From Halosimplex halobium (GTDB taxonomy: Archaea > Halobacteriota > Halobacteria > Halobacteriales > Haloarculaceae), in assembly GCF_051414055.1 (NCBI RefSeq), contig NZ_JBLKNX010000005.1, positions 213,553 to 277,552 of the forward strand: a stretch of DNA of 64,000 nucleotides. Direction: 5' to 3'. Every line of letters starts with the position of its first letter. The first letter of the stretch is position 1. The notes below the pieces were generated by a model that worked only from the letters and a program-made list of their open reading frames with translations, was not told the origin of the DNA and ran no database searches. Made by a program: the position numbers and the translations under genes. Shown here in pieces: positions 8,430-17,044 of this stretch.

Positions 8430-8933
8430 CAGTTGGCGCGCGCTGGAGCGCGCGTTCATGCGCGCGACGGAAATCGCGCGAGGTCTTCGCGAGCCTGCGA
8501 GCGAAGGCTCGTCAGAGCTTGCTCTGACGGTGGATGAGCGACGCCAGGAGCGAATCGGCTGGGGAGGTTTGTGGCCGTCTGCGGTGCTGTGCGGGGCGGT
8601 GCTGTCCTGGCGGACTGAAAGGGCGAGGCGCGCTCGCGCCGATAGTCGCCTGAGCGACCCCTACCCGAGTGACCGGAGGGAACGAGGGTATGTCGCTCAG
8701 CGACCGCGAGCGCGCCGGGGGCTTTCATCGCCCGTTGCGCAGTGCGGTGGTGACGACTGCTAGCGAGCGCGCCGGGGGCTTTCATCGCCCGGTGTGCAGT
8801 GCGGTGGTGACGACTGCTAGCGAGCGCGTCGAGGACTTTCAATCTCTGCTGTCTCCTGCGATCGCAATGACTGCTAGCGAGCGCGCCGAGGGCGTTCAGT
8901 GCTCACCGGCGAGTGCGGTCTCCCCGACACGAC
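8430..8933 (+). repeat. Dispersed non-coding element, copy 1 (about 0.5 kb)
   Basis: This fills most of the 905-nt gap between 8272 and 9176. It matches 62281-62728 on the opposite strand in the same internal order: a GC-rich hairpin (GGCGCGCGCTGGAGCGCGC), a GCGAATCGGCTGGGGAGG block, a 44-nt stretch at 8613-8656 identical to 62490-62533, a hairpin closed by CTGAGCG (8650-8656) and CGCTCAG (8694-8700), then 57-nt tandem modules. Frames on both strands stay open only because the module length is divisible by three. The rest of the gap (8934-9176) shows only the promoter of the next gene, a TTTTAGA box about 30 nt before ATG 9177. Confidence 0.8.
8706..8933 (+). repeat. 57-bp tandem repeat, 4 units
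   Basis: Units begin with GCGAGCGCG at 8706, 8763, 8820 and 8877, spaced by exactly 57 bp. The first two are nearly identical; the third and fourth are diverged. Each has the core GCGAGCGCGCCGGGGGCTTT or a variant. The same period is kept in the other copy of the element (starts at 62301, 62358 and 62415). Units are directly abutting with no unique spacers, so this is not a CRISPR. Confidence 0.85.
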
Positions 8934-9176
8934 TTCGTTTCACGACACCACAAACAGAAACAACCGATACACTCGCCACTCGAACCGAACACGACCCGGA
9001 GTCCGAACCGGTAGTACGGTCCGTTCGCCGACCAGCCAGCCCGAGAACCCGACGGAATTTCCATATCTCCACCGCCCCCGCGGAAACGCGCCCGATCGGA
9101 CAAAAAACGCGGCGGCGACTCCCGGCGGAGTGGAAGAAACGGGGCGTTTTAGAGTCGCCAGTCCGAACCGGTTCGT

Positions 9177-10247
9177 ATGGCTCAAGCGACACAGGAGTTC
9201 GGCGACTGGCCGCTCAGGCGGCTGATGACCGAGGTCGTCGGCTCGGGACACAAGTCCGCGGACGACATGACCCGCGACCAGGCCCGCGAGGCGTTCCAGC
9301 GGATACTCGCCGGCGAACCGGACCACACCACCCTCGGCGCCTTCTGGCTCGCCAACCGCTGGAAGCGCAACAACGCCGAGGAGCTTGGCGCCTACGTCGA
9401 CGTGATGCGCGAGGAGTCGGTCGTCACCGCGGAACCGGACGCCGACCCGGTCGACTGCGGGGCCAACTACGACGGCAAGGGCCGCTCGGCCATCCTCGGC
9501 GTCGCGGCGGGCGTCGTCGCCGCCGCGGCCGGAACCCCCATCGTCGTCCACAGCGGCGACCGCGTGCCGACGCAGAAGCAGGACAGCTACAAGCACGTGC
9601 TCGACGAACTCGGCGTCCGGACCGAGATCGGACCGGGCGAGAGCGCCGACATGGTCGACGAGGTCGGCTTCGGCTACTACTACCAGCCCGAATTCAACCC
9701 CGGGATCCACGCGCTGTGGGACCGCCGTGACAACATGGGCGTCCGGACGTTCGTCAACACCGTCGAGACGCTCGCCAACCCCGCGAACGCCGACGTGCAC
9801 CTCGGATCCTTCTACCACCTGCCGTTCGCGGTGAAGATGACCGACACGCTCCAGGCCGCCGAGAGCCAGGACGTGTCCCGCACCCTGTTCTTCCAGGGCA
9901 TGGAGGGGTACGACGACGTGCGCCCCGGGACGACGGTCGTCGGCGAGTGGTCGGAGGGCGACGAGGAACTCGCCGACTTCGAGATCAAGACAGCGAACTA
10001 CGGCATGGACTTCGAGAGCGAGGACCTGGAAGTCGAGGACGTGGCCGCCGACTCCGCGGCGATCACCGAGGAAGTGCTGGCCGGCGACCGCGACGACCAG
10101 TTCGCCGACGCCGTGGCGCTGAACGCCGCGCTGCGGATCTACGCCCGCGAGGACGCCGACTCGATCGACGAGGGGCTGGAGACGGCCCGCGACGTGCTGG
10201 CGAGCGGCGAGGCCGAGGCGGTGCTGGACGACCTGCAGGACTTCTGA
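9177..10247 (+). CDS. TrpD2-like anthranilate phosphoribosyltransferase family protein
   Basis: The 356-residue protein has the two-domain layout of the glycosyl transferase family 3 (TrpD/DeoA): an N-terminal helical domain with LMTEVVGSGHKSADDMTRDQAREAFQRI and a larger alpha/beta domain with AAGTPIVVHSGDRVPTQKQDS. In true TrpD enzymes the PRPP-binding GTGGD loop lies where this protein has NYDGKGRS, so tryptophan biosynthesis is unlikely; it is closer to the TrpD2/YbiB type of uncertain function. No trp genes lie nearby. A TTTTAGA box about 30 nt upstream supports the start at 9177. Confidence 0.75.
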   Translation: MAQATQEFGDWPLRRLMTEVVGSGHKSADDMTRDQAREAFQRILAGEPDHTTLGAFWLANRWKRNNAEELGAYVDVMREESVVTAEPDADPVDCGANYDGKGRSAILGVAAGVVAAAAGTPIVVHSGDRVPTQKQDSYKHVLDELGVRTEIGPGESADMVDEVGFGYYYQPEFNPGIHALWDRRDNMGVRTFVNTVETLANPANADVHLGSFYHLPFAVKMTDTLQAAESQDVSRTLFFQGMEGYDDVRPGTTVVGEWSEGDEELADFEIKTANYGMDFESEDLEVEDVAADSAAITEEVLAGDRDDQFADAVALNAALRIYAREDADSIDEGLETARDVLASGEAEAVLDDLQDF

Positions 10248-10254
10248 GCGGCGG

Positions 10255-11349
10255 CTACTCGCCGCGCTCGATGGCATACACCGACTGGTCGTTGCTGCCG
10301 ACGTAGATGGTGTCGTCGGTGACGAACGGTTTCGACTGCACGGCGTTGCCGGTCTTGTATCGCCAGCGGTACTCGCCGGTTTCGGCGTCCAGCGAGAACA
10401 GGTACCCCCAGCGGTCGCCGAAGTAGAGGGTGCCGTCGCTGAGGGTCAGGTCGCTCTGGACGTTGCCGGTGGGTGATTCGTTCCGCCACCGTTCGCTCCC
10501 GTCCTCGGTGGCCAGCGCGTAGACGCTGTCGCTCCAGTTACCCACGTACAGCGTTGCGTCTCCGAGGACCGGGGTCGCGCTTATCGGTCCGACCGTGTCG
10601 TGCGTCCAGACAGCGTCGCCGGTCTCCGGATCGAGGGCGTGGACGATCCCTTCCTGATCTGCGGCGAAGACCACGCCGTCGCCCACGACCGGTCCGGCCC
10701 AGATTTGGTCTTCGGCTTCGTACGACCACTGCATCTCCCCTGTCTCGCTGTCGAGAGCGTACAGCCTCTGTTCTCTGCATCCAGCGTACACTACTCCTTC
10801 AGACACAGTCGGATCGCCGGTGACTTCTCCTTCGGCGCGGAACGCCCACCGCTCGTCGCCCGATCGTCCATCTACGGCGCGAACTCGTTTGTCCGCGCCT
10901 CCCATGTAGACGGTATCGGAAGCCGAGTCGTATGCACCGCCGTTGACAATCTCGCCGGTCTCTAAACGCCACTGTTCGCGCCCTTGCTCGTCGACCGCGA
11001 CAAGCGATCCGCCGCTGGTCCCGGCGTAGATCCGCGTGTCAGCTACGTACGGTCCACTCCAGACCTTTTCGCCGACCGTTCGGTTCCAGTCGGACGACCC
11101 CGTCGCGGTATCGAGTGCTCTCAGCGACCCGTCCATACTTCCGACGTAAAGCGTCCCATCACGAACTACCGGAGATGAGGTCACCCGGCCGCCGGTCTCG
11201 TGGCTCCAGCGCACGCGCTCGGATCCGATCTCTCTGGGCGTCGGCGTCTCGGCCGGGTCTCCGGAGCAGCCGGCGCTCGCCGCGAGGGCTGCGGGGAGTG
11301 CGCGAAGGAGCGTCCGGCGGTTCACATGCTGATCGGCGTGTAGTGTCAC
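10255..11349 (-). CDS. PQQ-type beta-propeller lipoprotein
   Basis: The 364-residue protein starts with a Tat-type signal (NRRTLLRALPAALAASAGC) ending in a lipobox Cys, so it is predicted to be anchored outside the membrane. The rest is seven or eight repeats of the PQQ/BamB propeller type, each with variants of LYVGSxDGxLxALDxxTGxxxW. No quinoprotein catalytic residues are evident, so a binding or scaffold role is inferred. The start is GTG 11349; GTG 11325, directly before NRRTLL, is an alternative. The gene is divergent from the UxaA operon and is slightly less GC-rich than its neighbours. Confidence 0.78.
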   Translation of the reverse strand: MTLHADQHVNRRTLLRALPAALAASAGCSGDPAETPTPREIGSERVRWSHETGGRVTSSPVVRDGTLYVGSMDGSLRALDTATGSSDWNRTVGEKVWSGPYVADTRIYAGTSGGSLVAVDEQGREQWRLETGEIVNGGAYDSASDTVYMGGADKRVRAVDGRSGDERWAFRAEGEVTGDPTVSEGVVYAGCREQRLYALDSETGEMQWSYEAEDQIWAGPVVGDGVVFAADQEGIVHALDPETGDAVWTHDTVGPISATPVLGDATLYVGNWSDSVYALATEDGSERWRNESPTGNVQSDLTLSDGTLYFGDRWGYLFSLDAETGEYRWRYKTGNAVQSKPFVTDDTIYVGSNDQSVYAIERGE

Positions 11350-11443
11350 AAAAACGTTCGCTCATCCGAACGCTCGGCGGGAACGGACGCCTGGTGTCCC
11401 CCGAGCGCGAAGGATTCTTGCCGAGGGCCGCGGAGTAACTGGC

Positions 11444-12625
11444 ATGGACACCTTCGAGGGATACCGGAGACCGGACGGCCGGATCGGCGTCCGGAACCAC
11501 GTCGCCGTGTTGCCCACGTCGGTCGCGGCCAGCCCGGTGGCCGACCGGATCGCCGACGACGCCGGTCGGTGGGCGCGCGCGACGCCCCACCAGATGGGAA
11601 CGAGCCAGCCCGACGAGGGCCGCGAACGCACCCGGTCGGTCCTCGCGGGGATCGGGCGGAACCCGAACGTCGGCGCGGCGCTCGTCGTCGAACTCGGGAC
11701 CGAAGACATCGGCGCCGACGAGGTCGCCGACGACATCGCCCGGTCGGGCAAGCCCGTCGAGACGCTGACGATCCGGGAAGCGGGCGGGACCGCGGGCGCG
11801 CTCGACGCCGGCGCCGAGACCCTCGCCGACCTGTGGACGGAAGTCGGCGACCGGCGCCGGGAGGAGGCCGACGCGAGCGAACTCGTCTTCGCGGTGGAGT
11901 GTGGCGGCAGCGACGCGACCAGCGGGATCGCGGCCAACCCGGCGCTGGGCGACGCATCCGACCGGCTGGTCGATGCCGGCGGCGCGGTCTGCATCTCCGA
12001 GACGCCGGAGTTCATCGGCGCCGAGCACGTCGCCGCCGAGCGCTGCGTCGACGAGGAAACCCGCGAGAAACTGCTGGACCGCGTCGACCGCCGCGAACGG
12101 CTGGCGGACCTGATGGGCGTGGACATGCGCGGCGCCCAGCCCTCGCCGGGCAACCAGGAGGGCGGGCTGACCACCATCGAGGAGAAGAGCCTCGGCGCGC
12201 TCGCCAAGTGCGGCACGCGGCCGATTCGTCACGTCGTCGACTACGGCGAAGAAATCCCCGTGGGCGGCGGGGTGACGGTGATGGACTCGCCGGGCTACGA
12301 CGTGGAGAGCGTCGTCGGCAAGGTCGCGGGCGGCGCGCAGGTCGTCGCGTTCACCACCGGGCGCGGGTCGACCACCGGCAATCCCATCGCGCCGGTGATC
12401 AAGGTGACCGGCAACCCGCGGACCGCGGAGCGGCTGGCGTCGAACATGGACGTTGACGCCAGTACGGTCATCGACGGCGAACCGCTCGGCGAGGCCGGCG
12501 AGCGGATCTACCGGACGCTACTCTCTGTGGCGGACGGCGCGGAGACGGCCGCCGAAGCCCGCCGGCTGGAGGAGTTCGCGATCAACGAGCGCCAGCCGCG
12601 GGAACTCGCGGCGGAGGGATCATGA
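11444..12625 (+). CDS. UxaA-family dehydratase, large (C-terminal) domain
   Basis: The 393-residue protein matches the large domain of altronate/galactarate dehydratases and sulfolactate sulfo-lyase. Visible family segments are YRRPDGRIGVRNHVAVLPT at the N-terminus, NPNVGAALVVELG, FAVECGGSDATSGIAANPALG, and GAQVVAFTTGRGSTTGNPIAPVIKV near the end. The enzymes eliminate water (or sulfite) from hydroxy acids using a metal cofactor. The small SAF domain is a separate gene overlapping the stop by 4 nt, as in SuyAB. The substrate is unknown. Confidence 0.82.
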   Translation: MDTFEGYRRPDGRIGVRNHVAVLPTSVAASPVADRIADDAGRWARATPHQMGTSQPDEGRERTRSVLAGIGRNPNVGAALVVELGTEDIGADEVADDIARSGKPVETLTIREAGGTAGALDAGAETLADLWTEVGDRRREEADASELVFAVECGGSDATSGIAANPALGDASDRLVDAGGAVCISETPEFIGAEHVAAERCVDEETREKLLDRVDRRERLADLMGVDMRGAQPSPGNQEGGLTTIEEKSLGALAKCGTRPIRHVVDYGEEIPVGGGVTVMDSPGYDVESVVGKVAGGAQVVAFTTGRGSTTGNPIAPVIKVTGNPRTAERLASNMDVDASTVIDGEPLGEAGERIYRTLLSVADGAETAAEARRLEEFAINERQPRELAAEGS

Positions 12626-12954
12626 AGGGCGAAGTGCTTGACGGGACGGCGCTGGTGATGGCCGACGACGACACCGTCGCGACCGCGCTGGAGGACCTCG
12701 ACGAGGGCGACCGGTTAGCCGACGCCGACCCGCCGGTGACCGTCGCCGAGGAAGTCCCGTTCGGCCACAAGGTCGCGCTCGCGGACATCGCGGCCGGCGA
12801 GCCGGTCCGGAAGTACGGCGAGGTGGTCGGCGAGGCCTCGGAGCCGATAGCGCGCGGCGAGTGGGTCCACACCCACAACTGCGAGAGCACGCGCGGGCGG
12901 GGCGACCGGGCGGCCGCTGCCGATATCACTGGGTCTCCGGGGGAGGACCGATGA
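12622..12954 (+). CDS. UxaA-family small subunit (SAF domain)
   Basis: A 110-residue protein equivalent to the N-terminal SAF domain of UxaA: the GHKVALADIAAGEPVRKYGE and GEWVHTHNCES segments are diagnostic. It starts inside the stop of the large subunit (ATGA) and its own stop overlaps the next gene in the same way, so all three are translationally coupled. It should complete the active site of one or both large subunits. Confidence 0.85.
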   Translation: MKGEVLDGTALVMADDDTVATALEDLDEGDRLADADPPVTVAEEVPFGHKVALADIAAGEPVRKYGEVVGEASEPIARGEWVHTHNCESTRGRGDRAAAADITGSPGEDR

Positions 12955-14084
12955 GTCTGCGACAGGGCTTCGAGGCGGTCGACCGGGGCGACCGCGGCGT
13001 CGGCGTCCGCGAGAAGGTCCTCGTGCTCCCGTCGGTCATCTGCTCGCGGGAGGTCGCCGACCGGATCGCCGACCGGGTCCCGGGAGCGGTCAGCGCGCCC
13101 CACGACCACGGCTGTGCGCAGATCGGCGACGACAAGGCACAGACCCTGCGGGCCTTCCTCGGCGTCGGCTCGAACCCCAACGTCGCCGGGACGGTCGTCG
13201 TCGGCCTCGGTTGCGAGTCGATCCAGAGCGACGACGTGGCCGCCGACCTCGCCGATCTGTGCGTGCCCGTCCGCGAGGTCGCGATCCAGGACGCCGGCGG
13301 CACCGACGCGACGGTCGAGGCCGGGGTCGAAGCCGTCGAGGAACTCCGCGGGCAGTCTACCGGCGACGGCCGGGGGACATCGGACGACGACGGGGAGTCC
13401 ACCGCGGCGGACCTCTCGGATCTCACGGTCGGCGTCGTCTCGGGCGACCTCGCCGAGTCGACCCGCGAGACGGCGGACCCGCTGGTCGGCGCGGTGGTCG
13501 ACGAACTGGTCGACGCGGGCGCGCGGGTGGTCGCCGCTGGCAGCGAGCGCGTCGTCGCCCACCCCGGGGCTGCGGCCGCGCGGGCGGACGACGAGGCGGC
13601 GGCCGCGGGCCTCCGCGACCTGGCCGAGCGCCACCGCGGCCAGCCCGCGCGGGCCTCGCGGGTCGGGCGCGAGGCGGGGGACCACGGGTTCGAGGCGGTG
13701 ACGCGAGCGTGGGGCGACCGGCCGGTCCGGGCGACCCTGGAGTACGGCGAGCGGGCGACCCACGAGGAAGGGCTGGCGGTCGTCGACGCGCCCTCGCGGT
13801 TCGCCGAGGCGGCCACCGGCCTCGTCGCGGCCGGGGCGCAGGTCGTCGTCCACGTCACCGGCGAGGGCGTGGCGACCGGCCACCCGGTCGCGCCGGTGCT
13901 GAAGGTCTCGGGCGACCCGGAGACGCTGGCGGCCGTGGGCGACGACATCGACGTGGACGCGACGGCGACCGACCCCGCGGACCTGCTCGGGCGCCTGCGG
14001 GCGGTCGCGGGCGGCGAGCGCGTGCGCGCGGAGGAACACCAGCTCGTCTCCTCGGCGATCACGCGGGTCGGTCCGTCTATGTGA
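12951..14084 (+). CDS. Second UxaA-family large-domain protein
   Basis: A 377-residue paralogue of the first large subunit, starting at ATG 12951 in the ATGA overlap with the SAF gene; the longer frame to 12861 is not used. It keeps VREKVLVLPSVICS, SNPNVAGTVVVGLGCESIQ and GAQVVVHVTGEGVATGHPVAPVLKVSG, but the central region is shorter and Asp/Ser-rich, and the VECGGSD block of the first protein is replaced by VVSGDLAESTRETADPLVG. It may be a catalytically altered partner in a heteromeric enzyme or a separate dehydratase. Confidence 0.75.
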   Translation: MSLRQGFEAVDRGDRGVGVREKVLVLPSVICSREVADRIADRVPGAVSAPHDHGCAQIGDDKAQTLRAFLGVGSNPNVAGTVVVGLGCESIQSDDVAADLADLCVPVREVAIQDAGGTDATVEAGVEAVEELRGQSTGDGRGTSDDDGESTAADLSDLTVGVVSGDLAESTRETADPLVGAVVDELVDAGARVVAAGSERVVAHPGAAAARADDEAAAAGLRDLAERHRGQPARASRVGREAGDHGFEAVTRAWGDRPVRATLEYGERATHEEGLAVVDAPSRFAEAATGLVAAGAQVVVHVTGEGVATGHPVAPVLKVSGDPETLAAVGDDIDVDATATDPADLLGRLRAVAGGERVRAEEHQLVSSAITRVGPSM

Positions 14085-14198
14085 GCGGGGCCGGACGCGG
14101 GGACTGGGCAGTCCGTCAGGGACCGTCGCCGTCGGTCGAGACCCGTCCGCGCGGACGGTACCACCAGCGTTTTCTCCGCGGCGGGCTTCCGACCGGGT

Positions 14199-14747
14199 AT
14201 GAGTGACGACCTGACAGCGACGCTCCACACCTCCGAGGGCGACATCGAGGTGCGACTGTTCGAGGACAGGGTTCCCAACACCGTCGAGGCGTTTGTCGAC
14301 CACGCGACCGAGTCCGACTACGAGTCGGCCGACGTGGGGCCGGGCGAGGGCGCCTGGGAGGACCCCGAGAGCGGCGAGAAACGGGTCGACCCGCTGTACG
14401 ACGACATCGAGTTCCACCGCGTCATCGAGGACTTCATGATCCAGACCGGTGACCCGACCGGTACCGGCCGGGGCGGCCCGGGCTACACCTTCGACGACGA
14501 GTTCCACGAGGATCTACGCCACGACGAACCGGGCAAGCTCTCGATGGCCAACCGCGGCCCCGACACCAACGGCTCGCAGTTTTTCATCACGCTGGACGCC
14601 CAGCCCCACCTCGACGACAAACACGCCGTCTTCGGCGAGGTCGTCGACGGGATGACCGTGGTCGAGACCATCGGCTCGGTCGACACCGACCCGAGCGATC
14701 GCCCGATCGACACGGTCGTGCTCGAATCGGTCGAAATTCACCGGTAA
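14199..14747 (+). CDS. Cyclophilin-type peptidyl-prolyl cis-trans isomerase
   Basis: A 182-residue cytosolic cyclophilin catalysing proline isomerisation. The core motifs are present: FHRVIEDFMIQTGDPTGTGRGGPG, ANRGPDTNGSQFFITL with the catalytic region, and HAVFGEVVDGMTVVETI. It has an insert of about 35 acidic residues (around 34-65) between the first strand pair and FHRVI, which is usual in haloarchaeal members. It stands alone between the UxaA operon and the ABC transporter. Confidence 0.92.
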   Translation: MSDDLTATLHTSEGDIEVRLFEDRVPNTVEAFVDHATESDYESADVGPGEGAWEDPESGEKRVDPLYDDIEFHRVIEDFMIQTGDPTGTGRGGPGYTFDDEFHEDLRHDEPGKLSMANRGPDTNGSQFFITLDAQPHLDDKHAVFGEVVDGMTVVETIGSVDTDPSDRPIDTVVLESVEIHR

Positions 14748-14935
14748 TACCGGACGTTCATCGCAGTGTTTGCCCGGTACGCTTTTATTTCCTTAAGCCG
14801 TTAGTCAGTCCCGGACATTCACCGGTGGTCCTGTAATTCCCCGTTATAATACAAGGGGGTAGAATATAATTTAAGATAATTTTCGACCGCCGGTGTACTG
14901 CGATTCTGGCAACAACTAACGGCAAGTTCCACCGC

Positions 14936-14946
14936 AATTTAAGTAG
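14936..14946 (+). promoter_or_regulatory. TATA-like box of the ABC importer operon
   Basis: AATTTAAGTAG lies 22-32 nt before ATG 14968, which fits a leaderless start. A second AT-rich block with overlapping TATA-like sequences sits further upstream at about 14861-14884. The 220-nt gap is by far the most AT-rich of the neighbourhood, so dual promoters or a regulator site are plausible. Confidence 0.5.
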
Positions 14947-14967
14947 CAAGGTCGGTAATGGGGACGT

Positions 14968-16938
14968 ATGCCTCGCGACACTGACGGCTCGGACACCAGC
15001 CGACGACGATTTCTGAAAGCGACCGGTGCGGCCGCGCTCACCTCGGCAGTTGCGGGCTGTGGGAGCGACGGCGGCGACACTGCCACGCCGGGCGACGGCG
15101 GTGACGGTGGCGGCGACGGCGGTGACGGCGGTGACGGTGGGGACGGCGGGATGGGCACCGAAACGACGACCGACACGAGCCCGATCACGATCGACGGGTA
15201 TCCGTACGGCGTAGGTGAGACGAAGATCGGCGAAGCCAAACGGGTGATGGAAGAAGCCGGGTACGGCCCGGACAACCGGTTCGAACTCGACTGGCTCCAG
15301 TACTCCAGCCCGACCTGGTCGGAGATGGCCTCGACCATCGCGTCGCGACTCGAGGCGGCCTACATCGACATGAACCAGAGCTCGGCGGCGTTCTCGCCGC
15401 TGCTGGAGGCCACCCGGAACGGTAACCACGAGGCGTACACCCTCGGGTGGATCGCCGACTACCCCGGCGCGCAGAACTTCGTCCAGCTGATCGACCCGCC
15501 GAACACGATGTACGCGGACAACCAGGCGGCAAACGGCGCCCGGATCTTCTGGTCCGAAGACGCCAACGCGGACCCCGCGGTCCGGGAGTACATGATCGAG
15601 CAGTTCGACCGGATCGAGTCGAATCCGCAGGACACCGAGGAGGCCGCCCAGATCCGCGGCGACGCCGCGGTGAAGATGGAGGAGGGCATGTGGCAGGAAG
15701 CGGCCCTGCTCCCCATCTTCCAGTCGGTCACCGAGGGCATGTGGTACGACTACGTCGACTACAACCCGCCCGGTCCGATGGGTCCCTCGCGAGCGAAAGC
15801 GAGTAACTCCGTCTCGAGCATCGAGGGCAAGGACCGTCTCAGTGGGATCTCCTCGACGTTCAGCAGCCTCGACCCGATCGCCTCCGGGAACACGGCCTCC
15901 GGGGGCAAGATCATGGACATGTTCGACGCGCTGACGAACTACCAGAACGGGACCACGGAGGTCGAGAACCTGCTGGCGACCGACTACGAGATCAGCGAGG
16001 ACTTCCGCACCTACACGTTCACGCTGAAGGAGGGCGCCACCTTCCACAACGGCGAGGAGGTCACCGCGCAGGACTTCGAGTACTCCATCAAGCGGCTGAT
16101 GGTCTCGAACAACTCCACGAACGCGCGGTTCCCGGTCAGCGTCATGGGGATCGAACACGAGACCGAGGAGGTCACGGTGACCGACGACGAGGGCGACACC
16201 GTCACGGACACCGCCTCCGGCGAGCCCGAGACGACCACCCGGATCGTCCCCGACTCGATCGGCGTCAACGCCGTCGACGACTACACGCTGGAGATCACGA
16301 CCAGCGAGCCGTTCGCGTTCTCGCTGTCCGTGCTGGCCTACTCCGCGTTCTCGGCGGTGCCCGAGGGCATCGTCGGCGACCTCGAGGGCTACGAGGGCGA
16401 GATGGAGTGGTCGGAGTTCTCCCAGAACCCCGTCGGCGCGGGTCCCTTCGAGTTCGTCAACTGGGAGTCCGGCAACGGCGGCGAGTTCGTCATGGACGCC
16501 TACGACGACTACCACGGCGAGGGCGCTTCCTTCGACGGTATCGACCAGGCGATCCTCACCGAAACGCAGGCCAGGTACAACTACTTCCTCAACGGGAACG
16601 CCGACATCGGCGGCGTCCCGACCTCGCAGTACACGGCCGACAGCGTGAACATCGAGTCCACTAACGACCTCGGGCAGGACCTGGGCACCTACGACCTCGA
16701 GAACGGCGAGACGGTCAACTACGCGAGAACGCCGGAGATCGGGACCTTCTACGTCGGCTTCAACATGGAAGCAGTCCCCAAGGCCGTCCGCCAGGCGATG
16801 GCCTACGTCATCAACCGGCCGGAGTTCATGGCGAACGTGTTCAAGGACCGCTTCGAGCCGGCCTACCACCTGACGCCGCCGCAGATCTTCCCCGGCGGGA
16901 TCGAGGCCTACGACGAGCACGTCGGCGGCTCCGAGTAA
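14968..16938 (+). CDS. Peptide/nickel-type ABC importer solute-binding lipoprotein, circularly permuted
   Basis: A 656-residue extracellular binding lipoprotein: Tat signal with SRRRFLKATGAAAL, lipobox AGC, then a Gly/Asp spacer. In DppA/OppA-type proteins the order is an N-terminal 'LDP...TYTFTLK...FHNG' block, a middle 'GFN...VRQAMAY' block, then a C-terminal 'EAKxVMEEAGY...GW.ADYP' block. Here the C-terminal block comes first (residues about 78-275: YPYGVGETKIGEAKRVMEE and YTLGWIADYPGAQNF), followed by the N-terminal block from residue 289 (DRLSGISSTFSSLDPIAS, TYTFTLKEGATFHNG), and the protein ends after PPQIFPGGIEAYDEH. Every part of the fold is present once, in rotated order. The rest of the operon is canonical. 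Confidence 0.85.
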   Translation: MPRDTDGSDTSRRRFLKATGAAALTSAVAGCGSDGGDTATPGDGGDGGGDGGDGGDGGDGGMGTETTTDTSPITIDGYPYGVGETKIGEAKRVMEEAGYGPDNRFELDWLQYSSPTWSEMASTIASRLEAAYIDMNQSSAAFSPLLEATRNGNHEAYTLGWIADYPGAQNFVQLIDPPNTMYADNQAANGARIFWSEDANADPAVREYMIEQFDRIESNPQDTEEAAQIRGDAAVKMEEGMWQEAALLPIFQSVTEGMWYDYVDYNPPGPMGPSRAKASNSVSSIEGKDRLSGISSTFSSLDPIASGNTASGGKIMDMFDALTNYQNGTTEVENLLATDYEISEDFRTYTFTLKEGATFHNGEEVTAQDFEYSIKRLMVSNNSTNARFPVSVMGIEHETEEVTVTDDEGDTVTDTASGEPETTTRIVPDSIGVNAVDDYTLEITTSEPFAFSLSVLAYSAFSAVPEGIVGDLEGYEGEMEWSEFSQNPVGAGPFEFVNWESGNGGEFVMDAYDDYHGEGASFDGIDQAILTETQARYNYFLNGNADIGGVPTSQYTADSVNIESTNDLGQDLGTYDLENGETVNYARTPEIGTFYVGFNMEAVPKAVRQAMAYVINRPEFMANVFKDRFEPAYHLTPPQIFPGGIEAYDEHVGGSE

Positions 16939-17044
16939 GCGAGCGGGTCCCCGGCCGCTCCCGATGAACTCCCCGCTCAGACGACGAACGTATTACGTTG
17001 CGGCCCACAGAGAGAGACAACTACACGCATAACGGAGACACGCC

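Noticed and set aside
8456..8842. Repeat-rich ORFs on both strands with 19-residue periodicity
   Set aside because: They arise because the 57-nt module is divisible by three in GC-rich DNA; the other copy of the element does not keep the same protein, and hairpin pairing explains the conservation better.
8706..8933. CRISPR-like array
   Set aside because: The 57-nt units abut directly without unique spacers, degrade towards one end, and no cas genes are nearby.
14748..14967. Remnant of a second solute-binding protein before the permuted one
   Set aside because: All frames in this AT-rich gap were read; none resembles the missing ends of the family, so there is no visible trace of the duplication intermediate.
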